From assembly GCA_029013165.1 (NCBI GenBank), contig JAQXMV010000010.1, positions 1 through 13,248 of the forward strand: DNA of 13,248 nt, read 5' to 3'. The position numbers were made by a program, and so were the translations under genes. This DNA comes from Oscillospiraceae bacterium. GTDB lineage: Bacteria > Bacillota > Clostridia > Oscillospirales > Acutalibacteraceae. The notes under the pieces are model-generated. The model did no database searches and was not told the origin of the DNA. It was given only the letters and a program-made list of their open reading frames with translations. Positions 1 through 5,709 of this stretch are shown here, piece by piece (the stretch's first letter is position 1; every line of letters starts with the position of its first letter).

Positions 1-51
1 CCATGGGTGGGTTAGCACACAGATGAATCATTATTAGTAAAGTTGTCGCAG

Positions 52-85
52 GCGGACACGGCAAGCCGTGTTCCTACCGAGGTGC
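52..85. repeat. Palindromic repeat, copy 1
   Basis: The core is ACACGGC, AA, GCCGTGT (56-71), followed by TTCCTACC and AGGTGC-like sequence. It matches the copy at 713-746 over 34 bases with two differences. The 7-base perfect stem with a 2-base centre resembles short REP-type palindromes dispersed in many genomes. Whether it is dispersed in this genome cannot be seen from one window. Confidence 0.65.
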
Positions 86-155
86 AAACGGTCGTTTATA
101 GGCAGGCTGATTTTTATAATATATGTTATACGTCTCGTCCACGCACTACCGCTCA

Positions 156-196
156 AGCCGCGGAGGCTCATACTTTGTCAGGCGTGACAAAGTATG
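156..196. repeat. Two abutting hairpins
   Basis: A 4-base stem (AGCC 156-159 with GGCT 165-168) is followed with no spacer by a perfect 12-base stem, CATACTTTGTCA (169-180) with TGACAAAGTATG (185-196), loop GGCG. No T-run follows on either strand, so it is not a typical intrinsic terminator. It could be part of a mobile repeat or an RNA structure. Confidence 0.6.
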
Positions 197-231
197 CAAA
201 ACACTTCCCAGCGCCTGTCGATCGCTCCGGG

Positions 232-327
232 GTATTTTCGCCGAATACGATTTGTGGAATAATATTTGTTTGTTTCCTTTAGGTTTGTTGTGCTAATTGT
301 TACGCACACTTTCATCGGCGAAAATAC
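232..327. repeat. 12-base inverted repeat, arms 72 bases apart
   Basis: GTATTTTCGCCG (232-243) and its exact reverse complement CGGCGAAAATAC (316-327) flank a 72-base AT-rich spacer. The right arm lies just upstream of the first 183-base repeat unit. The arms could be the ends of a small non-autonomous element, but no target duplication was identified. The left arm can also form a small local hairpin (GTATT 232-236 with AATAC 244-248). Confidence 0.45.
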
Positions 328-348
328 AGTCGCTCTGCGCGGTCTGCC

Positions 349-531
349 GACAGTCGGGTGTTCTATGTTGTGATATTTTGGCACCTTTGCTTTTCGGTGA
401 CGAGGGGGCCCACCGCTTCGCACCCCTCGTCTTGTTGGCGCTTTTTGAGAGGTGGGCGAGGCTAGATATCCGGTTAGTTGGGTTCGCTGTTGCTTTGCTT
501 ATTTGCGGCGATAGCGCTTCGGTTCGTTGCG
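349..531. repeat. 183-base repeat unit, copy 1
   Basis: This copy runs from GACAGTCGGGTGTT to the TTGCG before the next GACAG. It contains the stem GACGAGGGG (399-407) and CCCCTCGTC (423-431) around a 15-base loop, then TTGTTGGCG, a T-run and GATATCCGG. The same order of blocks recurs from 532 and from 748. Differences between copies are mostly single substitutions, and both arms of the main stem are unchanged in all three. Confidence 0.8.
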
Positions 532-715
532 GACAGTCGGGTGTTTTATGTGGTTGCTTTTTTGGCACCTTTGCTTTTCGGGGACGAGGGGGCCCACCGC
601 TTCGCACCCCTCGTCTTGTTGGCTCTTTTTGAGAGGTGAGAGAGGGAAGATATCCGGTTTATTGGGTTCGTTGTTGCTTTATTTATTTGTGGCGGTAGCG
701 TTTAGGTTCATTGCG
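532..715. repeat. 183-base repeat unit, copy 2
   Basis: This copy directly follows copy 1 in tandem. It keeps the 9-base stem (583-591 with 607-615), the T-run and the GATATCCGG block, and ends in the same TTGCGGAC sequence. Its start lacks the palindrome that precedes copy 3. The middle block (GTTGCTTT, then TATTTGTGGCGGTAGCG) is a clear variant of the copy 1 sequence. Confidence 0.8.
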
Positions 716-746
716 GACACGGCAAGCCGTGTCCCTACCAAGGTGC
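713..746. repeat. Palindromic repeat, copy 2
   Basis: A perfect 9-base stem, GGACACGGC (715-723) with GCCGTGTCC (726-734), centred on AA, is followed by CTACCAAGGTGC. It is the second copy of the palindrome at 52-85. It sits exactly between 183-base copies 2 and 3, where copies 1 and 2 have nothing, so it was either inserted here or lost there. Confidence 0.7.
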
Positions 747-747
747 C

Positions 748-872
748 GACAGTCGGGTGTTCTATGTTGTGATATTTTGGCACCTTTGTTCTTTCGGTGA
801 CGAGGGGGCCCACCGCTTCGCGCCCCTCGTCTTGTTGGCGTTTTTTTTGAACGGTTGAGAGGGAAGATATCC
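748..872. repeat. 183-base repeat unit, copy 3 (truncated)
   Basis: This copy contains the first two thirds of the unit, including the stem 799-807 with 823-831 and the GATATCC block. It then diverges completely into the AT-rich sequence leading to the rsuA terminator. The missing third is the GTTGCTTT...GGCGGTAGCG part. Confidence 0.75.
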
Positions 873-895
873 ACATTATAACAGAAAAGAGTGCA

Positions 896-933
896 ACAAA
901 CACCAGTCTCGTTATTGTGAGACTGGTGTTTGT
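896..933 (-). terminator. Terminator-like hairpin downstream of rsuA
   Basis: A perfect 15-base stem, ACAAACACCAGTCTC (896-910) with GAGACTGGTGTTTGT (919-933), has an 8-base loop. It lies 26 bases beyond the rsuA stop on the minus strand. The trailing T-richness comes partly from the stem base and is interrupted. It probably ends the HAD-rsuA transcript and insulates it from the repeat region. Confidence 0.75.
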
Positions 934-958
934 TTCTATATACCACTGCACAAGTTGC

Positions 959-1669
959 TCATTTTCCCTCGATCTGCGCGAGCTCCTCCCGGGTCAGCTC
1001 CCGACACTCCCCCGGAGCAAGGCTTTCATCAAGAGGTAAATTGCCCATGGCGGTGCGCTTGAGGGCAAGGACTTTGTTGCCCAGGGCGGCAAACATACGC
1101 TTGACCTGGTGATATTTGCCCTCACAGATTTTGATTTCCGCCTGCCGGCCGCCGAGAGAGCGCAGCTCGGCCTCGAGACAAAGAGTACCGTCTGATAATT
1201 CGACACCATTTCGGAAAGCGGCAATCGTTTCTTCCGTGATCTCCTCAGCCAATTCGGCATGGTAGGTCTTTTGGATATGGTTTTTCGGCGAAAGAATCCG
1301 GTGGGCAAAGTCGCCGTCATCGGTGATCAGGACAAAGCCCGTGGTGTCGCCGTCGAGACGGCCGGCCGGGAAAAGACCATTGCGTTGGAGCGCGGCAGGA
1401 ACAAGATCCACAACGGTGGTTTCTTTTCCGTCCCGTGAGGCGGAAATCACGCCCTTTGGCTTATTGAGCATGATGTATAGGTGCTTTTTGTAGCCCAGGA
1501 TCTCTCCGTCCACGGTGATGACCTGACTGTCGGCGTCGGCTTTGGTCTCGGGTCGGGTAACCGTTTTGCCGTCGACAGTCACTCTCCCCTCGCGGATGAG
1601 CTTTTTCACTTCACTGCGTGTATATTTCCCCTGAGAGGAAATCAGCTTGTCGACTCTTTCCATGATCAT
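959..1669 (-). CDS. rsuA: 16S rRNA pseudouridine synthase RsuA
   Basis: This 236-residue protein has the RsuA layout and usual length. An N-terminal S4 RNA-binding domain (about residues 4-45) precedes a pseudouridine synthase domain. The catalytic loop reads AGRLDGDTTGFVLITDDG (102-119), giving catalytic Asp106. Further family motifs are MLNKPKGVISA (67-77), KTYHAEL and EGKYHQVKRMFAALGNKV. In characterised members the enzyme isomerises one uridine, position 516 in E. coli, in the small-subunit rRNA before assembly is complete. The ATG overlaps the TGA of the upstream HAD gene by four bases (ATGA), which suggests translational coupling, since no strong ribosome site is visible. A second in-frame ATG two codons later is possible. 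RluB-type specificity is the main alternative, but the C-terminal half reads like RsuA. Confidence 0.93.
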   Translation of the reverse strand: MIMERVDKLISSQGKYTRSEVKKLIREGRVTVDGKTVTRPETKADADSQVITVDGEILGYKKHLYIMLNKPKGVISASRDGKETTVVDLVPAALQRNGLFPAGRLDGDTTGFVLITDDGDFAHRILSPKNHIQKTYHAELAEEITEETIAAFRNGVELSDGTLCLEAELRSLGGRQAEIKICEGKYHQVKRMFAALGNKVLALKRTAMGNLPLDESLAPGECRELTREELAQIEGK

Positions 1670-2235
1670 TTGATCTGCCGGATCTTATTGCCTTTCACCA
1701 TGAAAACTCTCTTGGCGTAAGGAAAAAGAAACTTGTCATTCATGGAGTCGGTGTAAAAATCGTCAATGACACCGTCGGGATAGGCTTCGCGGAAAAACTC
1801 GATTTTCTTTTCACGGAAACAGCCGCGGCCGAATTTGCCCGTTTCGAGATCTAATTCTGTGGCCAGCAGATGCTTGACGCCGATCCGCTTGCAGATTTCC
1901 TGTATCTGAAAATAGGGCGACGCCGTGATGATCAGGTCGTCCTCTTTCTGAAGCTCCCGGTAGAAAGGCTTGATCTTATGCTCGTTTTTGTCCCAGAATT
2001 CTTTGACTAAAGCATAGGGGTCGGGCATTTTGGTGCGGACATATTCCTCGAAGATCGGGCCATACTGAGCGATCATGTCGTCAAAACGAATCTTGGTCCG
2101 GCGGTAGTCGATCATGATTTTCATCACAGCGGGGACATACTTCAGCAGGGACGGATCTTTCTTGAAATAATTGAGGAAAAAATCCAGGGAACTGTCACCG
2201 TCGTAGATCGTGTCATCAAAATCATATACATTCAT
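1666..2235 (-). CDS. HAD-superfamily phosphatase (HAD-IB-like)
   Basis: I chose the start at 2235 (189 residues) because AAAGGAAA lies about nine bases upstream and the protein then begins MNVYDFDDT, placing motif I at the N terminus as usual. A 15-residue upstream extension is possible but unlikely. HAD motifs are all present: DFDDT (Asp5 nucleophile, Asp7 acid/base), TASP (Ser106), REKK (Lys143 or Lys144) and DSMND (Asp163, Asp167). The insert between motifs I and II is helical, as in phosphoserine-phosphatase-like cap type C1 members. It is a cytoplasmic Mg-dependent phosphatase of unknown substrate. It overlaps rsuA by four bases, so the two form an operon; this does not prove a related role. 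Length fits the family. Confidence 0.88.
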   Translation of the reverse strand: MNVYDFDDTIYDGDSSLDFFLNYFKKDPSLLKYVPAVMKIMIDYRRTKIRFDDMIAQYGPIFEEYVRTKMPDPYALVKEFWDKNEHKIKPFYRELQKEDDLIITASPYFQIQEICKRIGVKHLLATELDLETGKFGRGCFREKKIEFFREAYPDGVIDDFYTDSMNDKFLFPYAKRVFMVKGNKIRQIK

Positions 2236-2279
2236 GGCTTGTTTCCTTTCTCTGTTTGGTCTTGTCCGCCTATACGGCA

Positions 2280-2308
2280 ATAGTATTGATTGTATAATAT
2301 CAGGTTAA
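2280..2308 (-). promoter_or_regulatory. Possible promoter for HAD-rsuA
   Basis: On the minus strand TTAACC (2303-2308), a 17-base spacer and TACTAT (2280-2285) give a weak sigma-A-like match, four of six at each box. Nearby, GTATAATAT occurs twice on the plus strand (2292-2300 and 2315-2323), 23 bases apart, so other -10-like positions exist. The pair may therefore be transcribed on its own or by readthrough from the EIIC gene. Confidence 0.3.
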
Positions 2309-2342
2309 ACGGAAGTATAATATAGCTGAAAAGACTGATTTT

Positions 2343-3350
2343 TTATTCGGGCTGATCCAGCTTGAGATATTCGTCCTTGACAATCTTGAGCTTTTTCAGG
2401 AGCAGATGAATCAGCAGAGACAAAATGGCCGGCGCCACAAAGTGCATGAGAATGATCAGCAGCAGTGACTTCACTGCGCCGAAGCTCTCACTCATGGCCG
2501 AATAGGCGCCGAACTGACCGACAAGACCGCTGGTACCCATACCGGCGCCGGTGGGGGTGTTGGTCATTTGCAGCAGACAGGTGGATATGGGGCCGAGGAT
2601 CGCGCCGGCAAGCGTAGGCGCAATGAGAATCTGCGGATGGCGCATGATGTTGCCGAACTGCAGCATACTGGTGCCGAGACCCTGAGAAAGCAGTCCGCCG
2701 ACACCGTTGGCCTTGAAAGAAGTGACGGCGAAGCCGATCATCTGGGCACAGCATCCCACGGCTGCGGCACCTGCCGCGATACCGTCAAGGCCGAGCATAA
2801 TGGCAATGGCAGCGGAGCTGATGGGCGCGGTCAGCGCCAGACCCATGAGGACGGAAACGGTGATGCCCATGGGGAAGGGATGAAGCTGTGTAGCCGAATT
2901 GATGAGGTTGCCGAAGCCGGTCATAAACTCGGAAAGATAGGGGCCCACAAAGGTGCTGACAAAACCGCCGGTGACGATGCAGACGATGGGGGTGACAACG
3001 ATGTCAATTTTGGTTTTGCCGGCCACCAGGGAAGCGATTTCATTGGCAACGAGAGCGCTGACATAGGCGCCCACAGGGCCGCCTAACTGATAGCCGAAAG
3101 CGCCGACAGCGATACACGAGAAAATCACCAGTGGTTTTGATTTCAGGCCGTAGGCGATGGCGGCGCCGATGGCTCCGCCGACGACGGGCGAGGAGGCGGC
3201 GAGCACGCCGGAAAATTCGGCGAGAATGCCGAGATGGGGTATCTTCGCGAACTGACTGATGATCAGTCCGACGATGAGTGATGAGAAAAGACCCAGCGCC
3301 ATATAGCTCATGGCGTCCACGAAATAGCGTTTGAGATACTTTTTAATCAC
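2343..3350 (-). CDS. Stand-alone PTS EIIC-like membrane protein (PfoR type)
   Basis: This 335-residue, very hydrophobic protein has about nine to ten membrane segments. They are rich in Gly and Ala, with loops such as GGAIGAAIAYGLKSKP and NTPTGAGMGTSGLVGQFGAY. It resembles the PTS_EIIC_2 family (COG3641), once named after the Clostridium perfringens toxin regulator PfoR. No EIIA, EIIB or sugar-metabolism gene is adjacent, so sugar phosphorylation cannot be assigned; transport or sensing are both open. The start is GTG at 3350, supported by AAAGGAAG upstream and by a consensus promoter at 3416-3444. A conserved Lys/Glu-rich cytoplasmic tail ends the protein. The HAD-rsuA pair follows about 107 bases downstream on the same strand, without a clear terminator in between. 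Confidence 0.85.
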   Translation of the reverse strand: MIKKYLKRYFVDAMSYMALGLFSSLIVGLIISQFAKIPHLGILAEFSGVLAASSPVVGGAIGAAIAYGLKSKPLVIFSCIAVGAFGYQLGGPVGAYVSALVANEIASLVAGKTKIDIVVTPIVCIVTGGFVSTFVGPYLSEFMTGFGNLINSATQLHPFPMGITVSVLMGLALTAPISSAAIAIMLGLDGIAAGAAAVGCCAQMIGFAVTSFKANGVGGLLSQGLGTSMLQFGNIMRHPQILIAPTLAGAILGPISTCLLQMTNTPTGAGMGTSGLVGQFGAYSAMSESFGAVKSLLLIILMHFVAPAILSLLIHLLLKKLKIVKDEYLKLDQPE

Positions 3351-3384
3351 TTTGATGACTTCCTTTGCTTTGTGATTTTTTGCT

Positions 3385-3404
3385 ATCGGTCAATTTTTAC
3401 CGAT
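3385..3404 (-). promoter_or_regulatory. Inverted repeat in the EIIC leader
   Basis: ATCGGT (3385-3390) and ACCGAT (3399-3404) are separated by eight bases. The site falls just downstream of the predicted transcription start of the EIIC gene and before its ribosome site. It could be a repressor operator or a small leader hairpin. There is no known match that I can name. Confidence 0.35.
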
Positions 3405-3415
3405 TGTTGCCATTA

Positions 3416-3444
3416 ATTATAATCAAAGCGGAAAGAATAATCAA
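3416..3444 (-). promoter_or_regulatory. Sigma-A-type promoter for the EIIC gene
   Basis: On the minus strand TTGATT (3439-3444), a 17-base spacer and a perfect TATAAT (3416-3421) lie about 65 bases before the GTG start. The leader is roughly 60 bases and contains the inverted repeat at 3385-3404. Confidence 0.8.
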
Positions 3445-3490
3445 GAGATTCTTTTCAAATAATTCGGCGCAAAAAGATATATAGATAGAA

Positions 3491-3518
3491 TTGACAATAA
3501 TCGTATTTAATCTATAAT
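3491..3518 (+). promoter_or_regulatory. Consensus promoter for the zinc-ribbon gene
   Basis: TTGACA (3491-3496), a 16-base spacer and TATAAT (3513-3518) are exact consensus boxes with near-ideal spacing. The leader to the ATG is about 45 bases. This is one of the best promoters in the window, so steady expression is likely. It is divergent from the EIIC promoter, with about 47 bases between the two -35 boxes. Confidence 0.82.
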
Positions 3519-3569
3519 TAAAGTAGTCATTATAACATACAGTTTACCAATTCAGGCAGGTGATTTTTC

Positions 3570-3959
3570 ATGGAAAAGATACGGCAATTCTTATACGGCA
3601 GATACGGCAACGACGCGCTGAATACGGCGCTGATTATTCTCGGGTGTGTGGTGACATTTCTGATGTCTGTTTTCCGTGTGCCCTACGGCAGTCTGATCGG
3701 TTTGATCCCTTATGCCTTTGCACTGGGTCGGGGAATGTCGCGGAATATTGTGAAACGCAGACGAGAGAATGAAAAATTCGTGGCATTTATCGGGCCATGG
3801 CGCAAATATATCGTCAATAAAATCAATCAGATCCGGGATAAGGAGCATAAATATTATCACTGTCCCCGGTGTCATCATGTCTTGCGCGTACCGAAGGGCA
3901 TGGGCAAAATCAAGATCAGCTGTCCCCACTGTTCCAAGGAATTTGTCAAGAAAACCTAA
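3570..3959 (+). CDS. Small membrane protein with C-terminal zinc ribbon
   Basis: This 129-residue protein is not one I can name. Residues about 18-35 and 38-54 form two hydrophobic segments joined by a short turn, so both ends should face the same side. A strongly basic stretch follows (NIVKRRRENEK). The C-terminal third has two Cys pairs, CPRC (98-101) and CPHC (118-121), sixteen residues apart with HH after the first pair, typical of a zinc ribbon. The basic region points to a cytoplasmic ribbon, which could bind nucleic acid, ribosomes or a protein partner. The gene has its own consensus promoter, an AGGTGA ribosome site and its own terminator, so it is monocistronic. Similar two-segment plus ribbon proteins are common as uncharacterised genes in Clostridia. 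Confidence 0.82.
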   Translation: MEKIRQFLYGRYGNDALNTALIILGCVVTFLMSVFRVPYGSLIGLIPYAFALGRGMSRNIVKRRRENEKFVAFIGPWRKYIVNKINQIRDKEHKYYHCPRCHHVLRVPKGMGKIKISCPHCSKEFVKKT

Positions 3960-3965
3960 AAAACG

Positions 3966-4000
3966 GCCGGAGCCTTTAAGAGGTTCCGGCATTTCTTTTC
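3966..4000. terminator. Bidirectional terminator between convergent genes
   Basis: GCCGGAGCCT (3966-3975) pairs with AGGTTCCGGC (3981-3990), including one G-T pair, around a 5-base loop. On the plus strand ATTTCTTTTC follows. On the minus strand CGTTTTTT follows, so it serves both the zinc-ribbon gene and the amino acid transport operon. Confidence 0.88.
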
Positions 4001-4042
4001 ATTTCATTGTATACTGTCGGCAAATCAGGCACAGTCCGGGCG

Positions 4043-4086
4043 CACAAGCAGACCGCTTTTCGTCGGGATTTCCCGGCAGTCTTGTG
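4043..4086. other. Nested inverted repeats after the ATPase gene
   Basis: CACAAG (4043-4048) pairs with CTTGTG (4081-4086), enclosing CGGGA (4064-4068) and TCCCG (4071-4075). The structure lies just past the ATPase stop and before the bidirectional terminator. It may stabilise the 3' end of the transport mRNA; this is inference. Confidence 0.35.
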
Positions 4087-4090
4087 ACTT

Positions 4091-4873
4091 TTAATCGGAG
4101 AGCTTACTGAGGAAGGTTTTCAGTCTCTCGGTTTTCGGATTCTCAATCAGCTCCTGGGCCTTGCCCTGCTCGGCAATGACGCCGCCGTCCATGAAAACGA
4201 TATAGTCCGACACCTCTTTGGCAAAGTTCATCTCATGGGTGACGATGACCATGGTCATTTTCTTTTGCGCCAGCTCTCTGATGACGCGAAGAATCTCTCC
4301 CGTCAGCTCGGGATCCAGCGCCGAGGTCGGCTCGTCAAAAAACAGAATCTTCGGTTCCAACGCCATAGCTCTGGCAATAGACACCCTCTGCTGCGGTCCG
4401 CCGGAAAGCTGACAGGGATAGCTGTGGATCTTTTCGCTCAGACCCATGTCGTCCAGAATCTTCATGGCCTTGGCGTCGATCTCTTCCAAAATCTGTTTCT
4501 TGTTTTTCTTGTAGTCCTCTCTCTTCTTCGCTTTCAGCTTCAGCGCCAGCGTCACATTGCCCAGCACATCATACTGGGGAAAGAGATTGAACTGCTGGAA
4601 AACCAGGCCGATTTTCGTCTGATGCTCCCGGATCTGCCGGGATTTCATCTTCTCCGGATTTTCCGCGTCAAAAATCACCTCGCCGTCGACGGTGATTCGG
4701 CCGCCGTCGGCGGTCTCCAGAAAGTTGATACAGCGAAGCAGGGTCGTTTTGCCGCTGCCGGAGGAACCGATGACGGAAAGTACCTCGCCCTCATTCAGGC
4801 TGAAAGAAACCCCTTTGAGGACTTCTGTCTTTCCGAAGCTCTTGGTTATGTTTTCAACATTTAAGATTTCCAC
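4091..4873 (-). CDS. Polar amino acid ABC transporter, ATPase subunit
   Basis: This 260-residue cytoplasmic ATPase is of the GlnQ/HisP/TcyC class. It has Walker A GSSGSGKTT (36-44), Q-loop Gln93 in VFQQFNLFP, signature LSGGPQQR (156-163), Walker B ILFFDEPTSALDP with Asp180-Glu181, and switch His213 in VTHEM. A Lys/Glu-rich insert (about 114-136) lies before the signature helix. Position five of the signature, normally Gln, is Pro, from a CCG codon one base away from CAG. The start is GTG at 4873, set by a perfect AAGGAGG seven bases upstream that overlaps the permease stop codon. It powers import together with the permease and binding protein genes just upstream and is the last gene of the operon. 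Confidence 0.95.
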   Translation of the reverse strand: MEILNVENITKSFGKTEVLKGVSFSLNEGEVLSVIGSSGSGKTTLLRCINFLETADGGRITVDGEVIFDAENPEKMKSRQIREHQTKIGLVFQQFNLFPQYDVLGNVTLALKLKAKKREDYKKNKKQILEEIDAKAMKILDDMGLSEKIHSYPCQLSGGPQQRVSIARAMALEPKILFFDEPTSALDPELTGEILRVIRELAQKKMTMVIVTHEMNFAKEVSDYIVFMDGGVIAEQGKAQELIENPKTERLKTFLSKLSD

Positions 4874-4885
4874 ACTGCCGCCTCC

Positions 4886-5584
4886 TTACGCCTTGAAATA
4901 ATCCAACTTCTTTTCGATCCTGCCGAAAATCACCGTCAGGACGCCGCAGAAGATCAGATAAAATGCGCCGGTATAAAACAGCGGCCACAGCAGTCCGTCG
5001 GAAGCAATAAAGGACTGTCCGTTCCAGATGATCTCATAGACGGATATGGTCCTGGCCAGAGAGGTATCCTTGACGAGGGTGATGATCTCGTTGCTCATGG
5101 GCGGTATAATGCGCTTGACCACCTGCAAAAGCACCACCTTGAAAAACACCTGGGACTTGGTCATGCCCAGCACCTGTCCGGCTTCATACTGTCCTTTCGG
5201 TATGCTCTCAATGCCTCCGCGGTAAATCTCAGAGAAATAGCAGGAATAATTGATCACAAAAGCAATGATGACGGCATGGAAACGGTCAAAACATTCCCAT
5301 GTGGCCAGCCACTGCGTCACGGCGCCGCCGGAGGCGGCATGAGCCGAAGCCCATGTTCCGATCAGACCCGGTCCGTAAAAGATGATGACCAGCTGAAGCA
5401 TAAGGGGCGTTCCTCTGATCACCCAGACAAAGAGCTTCGTCAGCGCCTTGAGGGGTTTGAATTTGCTCATCGAGCCAAATGATATGATCAGACCCAAAGG
5501 CAGCGAAAACAGCAGCGTCAGCAGAAAAATCTCAACGGTTTTCCAGAAGCCTTCAAGCAGACTCATTGTTACAGTCCAAAACAT
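4886..5584 (-). CDS. Polar amino acid ABC transporter, permease subunit
   Basis: This is an inner membrane protein of the HisM/GlnP family, 232 residues from the ATG at 5584. About five hydrophobic segments are visible. The ATPase-contact EAA loop reads EIYRGGIESIPKGQYEAGQ, followed by LGMTKSQVFFKVVLLQ. RGTPLMLQLVIIFY and LVKDTSLARTIS are further family motifs. The open frame continues upstream to a TTG at 5662, but that would add 26 charged residues and start within a hairpin, so I take the ATG preceded by CAGGGAT even though its spacing is short. The loop between about residues 75 and 100 (GTWASAHAASGGAVTQWLATWECFD) is longer than in short family members. It lies between the binding protein and ATPase genes in the importer operon. 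Confidence 0.92.
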   Translation of the reverse strand: MFWTVTMSLLEGFWKTVEIFLLTLLFSLPLGLIISFGSMSKFKPLKALTKLFVWVIRGTPLMLQLVIIFYGPGLIGTWASAHAASGGAVTQWLATWECFDRFHAVIIAFVINYSCYFSEIYRGGIESIPKGQYEAGQVLGMTKSQVFFKVVLLQVVKRIIPPMSNEIITLVKDTSLARTISVYEIIWNGQSFIASDGLLWPLFYTGAFYLIFCGVLTVIFGRIEKKLDYFKA

Positions 5585-5604
5585 ATCCCTGCGTTTACGG
5601 CGGG

Positions 5605-5621
5605 CGTCTGTCAGACAGACG
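5605..5621 (-). other. Hairpin in the permease leader
   Basis: CGTCTGTC and GACAGACG form a perfect 8-base palindrome around a single base (5613), about 21 bases before the permease ATG. With some unpaired positions the stem extends outward into GGC-rich flanks. In the mRNA it may influence translation of the permease relative to the binding protein. Confidence 0.45.
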
Positions 5622-5661
5622 GCCTGCCGATCCTTTCTTTTTATCGTTTCATAAGGCAACA

Positions 5662-5692
5662 CAAAGACAGAAGGTGTCCCCCTCTGCCTTTG
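5662..5692 (-). other. Post-binding-protein hairpin
   Basis: CAAAGACAGA (5662-5671) and TCTGCCTTTG (5683-5692) form a 10-base stem with one G-U pair in the minus-strand RNA, 18 bases past the binding protein stop. Only a weak T-rich tail follows. Such hairpins often protect binding protein mRNA or partly terminate, giving more binding protein than membrane subunits. Confidence 0.6.
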
Positions 5693-5709
5693 CGCTTAAT
5701 TTGCTGTTA

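Larger units (their letters stand above)
1..895. other. Gene-free repeat-rich intergenic stretch
   Basis: I see no credible gene here. Short open frames exist on both strands, but none has a good ribosome site with a plausible start. The minus-strand ones simply translate the same DNA repeat again and again, so their similarity to each other comes from the DNA. What the stretch holds is palindromes (entries at 52-85, 156-196, 713-746), a 12-base inverted repeat (232-327) and three copies of a roughly 183-base unit (349-872). It is T-rich on the plus strand, unlike the flanking genes. It looks like an accumulation of small repeats between two gene blocks; the left neighbour is outside the window. 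Confidence 0.7.

Noticed and set aside
349..872. CRISPR-like spaced repeats
   Set aside because: Units are about 183 bases with homologous contents throughout, not short repeats separated by unique spacers. No cas gene is present.
178..951. Several minus-strand frames giving similar RSGGPPRHRK-type peptides
   Set aside because: They are the 183-base repeat read in frame several times. No ribosome site fits, and other frames of the same repeat are equally open.
4235..4864. A 209-codon plus-strand frame opposite the ATPase gene
   Set aside because: It is the complement of a gene with all Walker and signature motifs, so it is a shadow.
5585..5662. N-terminal extension of the permease from a TTG at 5662
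   Set aside because: It would add 26 charged residues and start at the foot of a hairpin with no ribosome site nearby. Family members start close to the first membrane segment.
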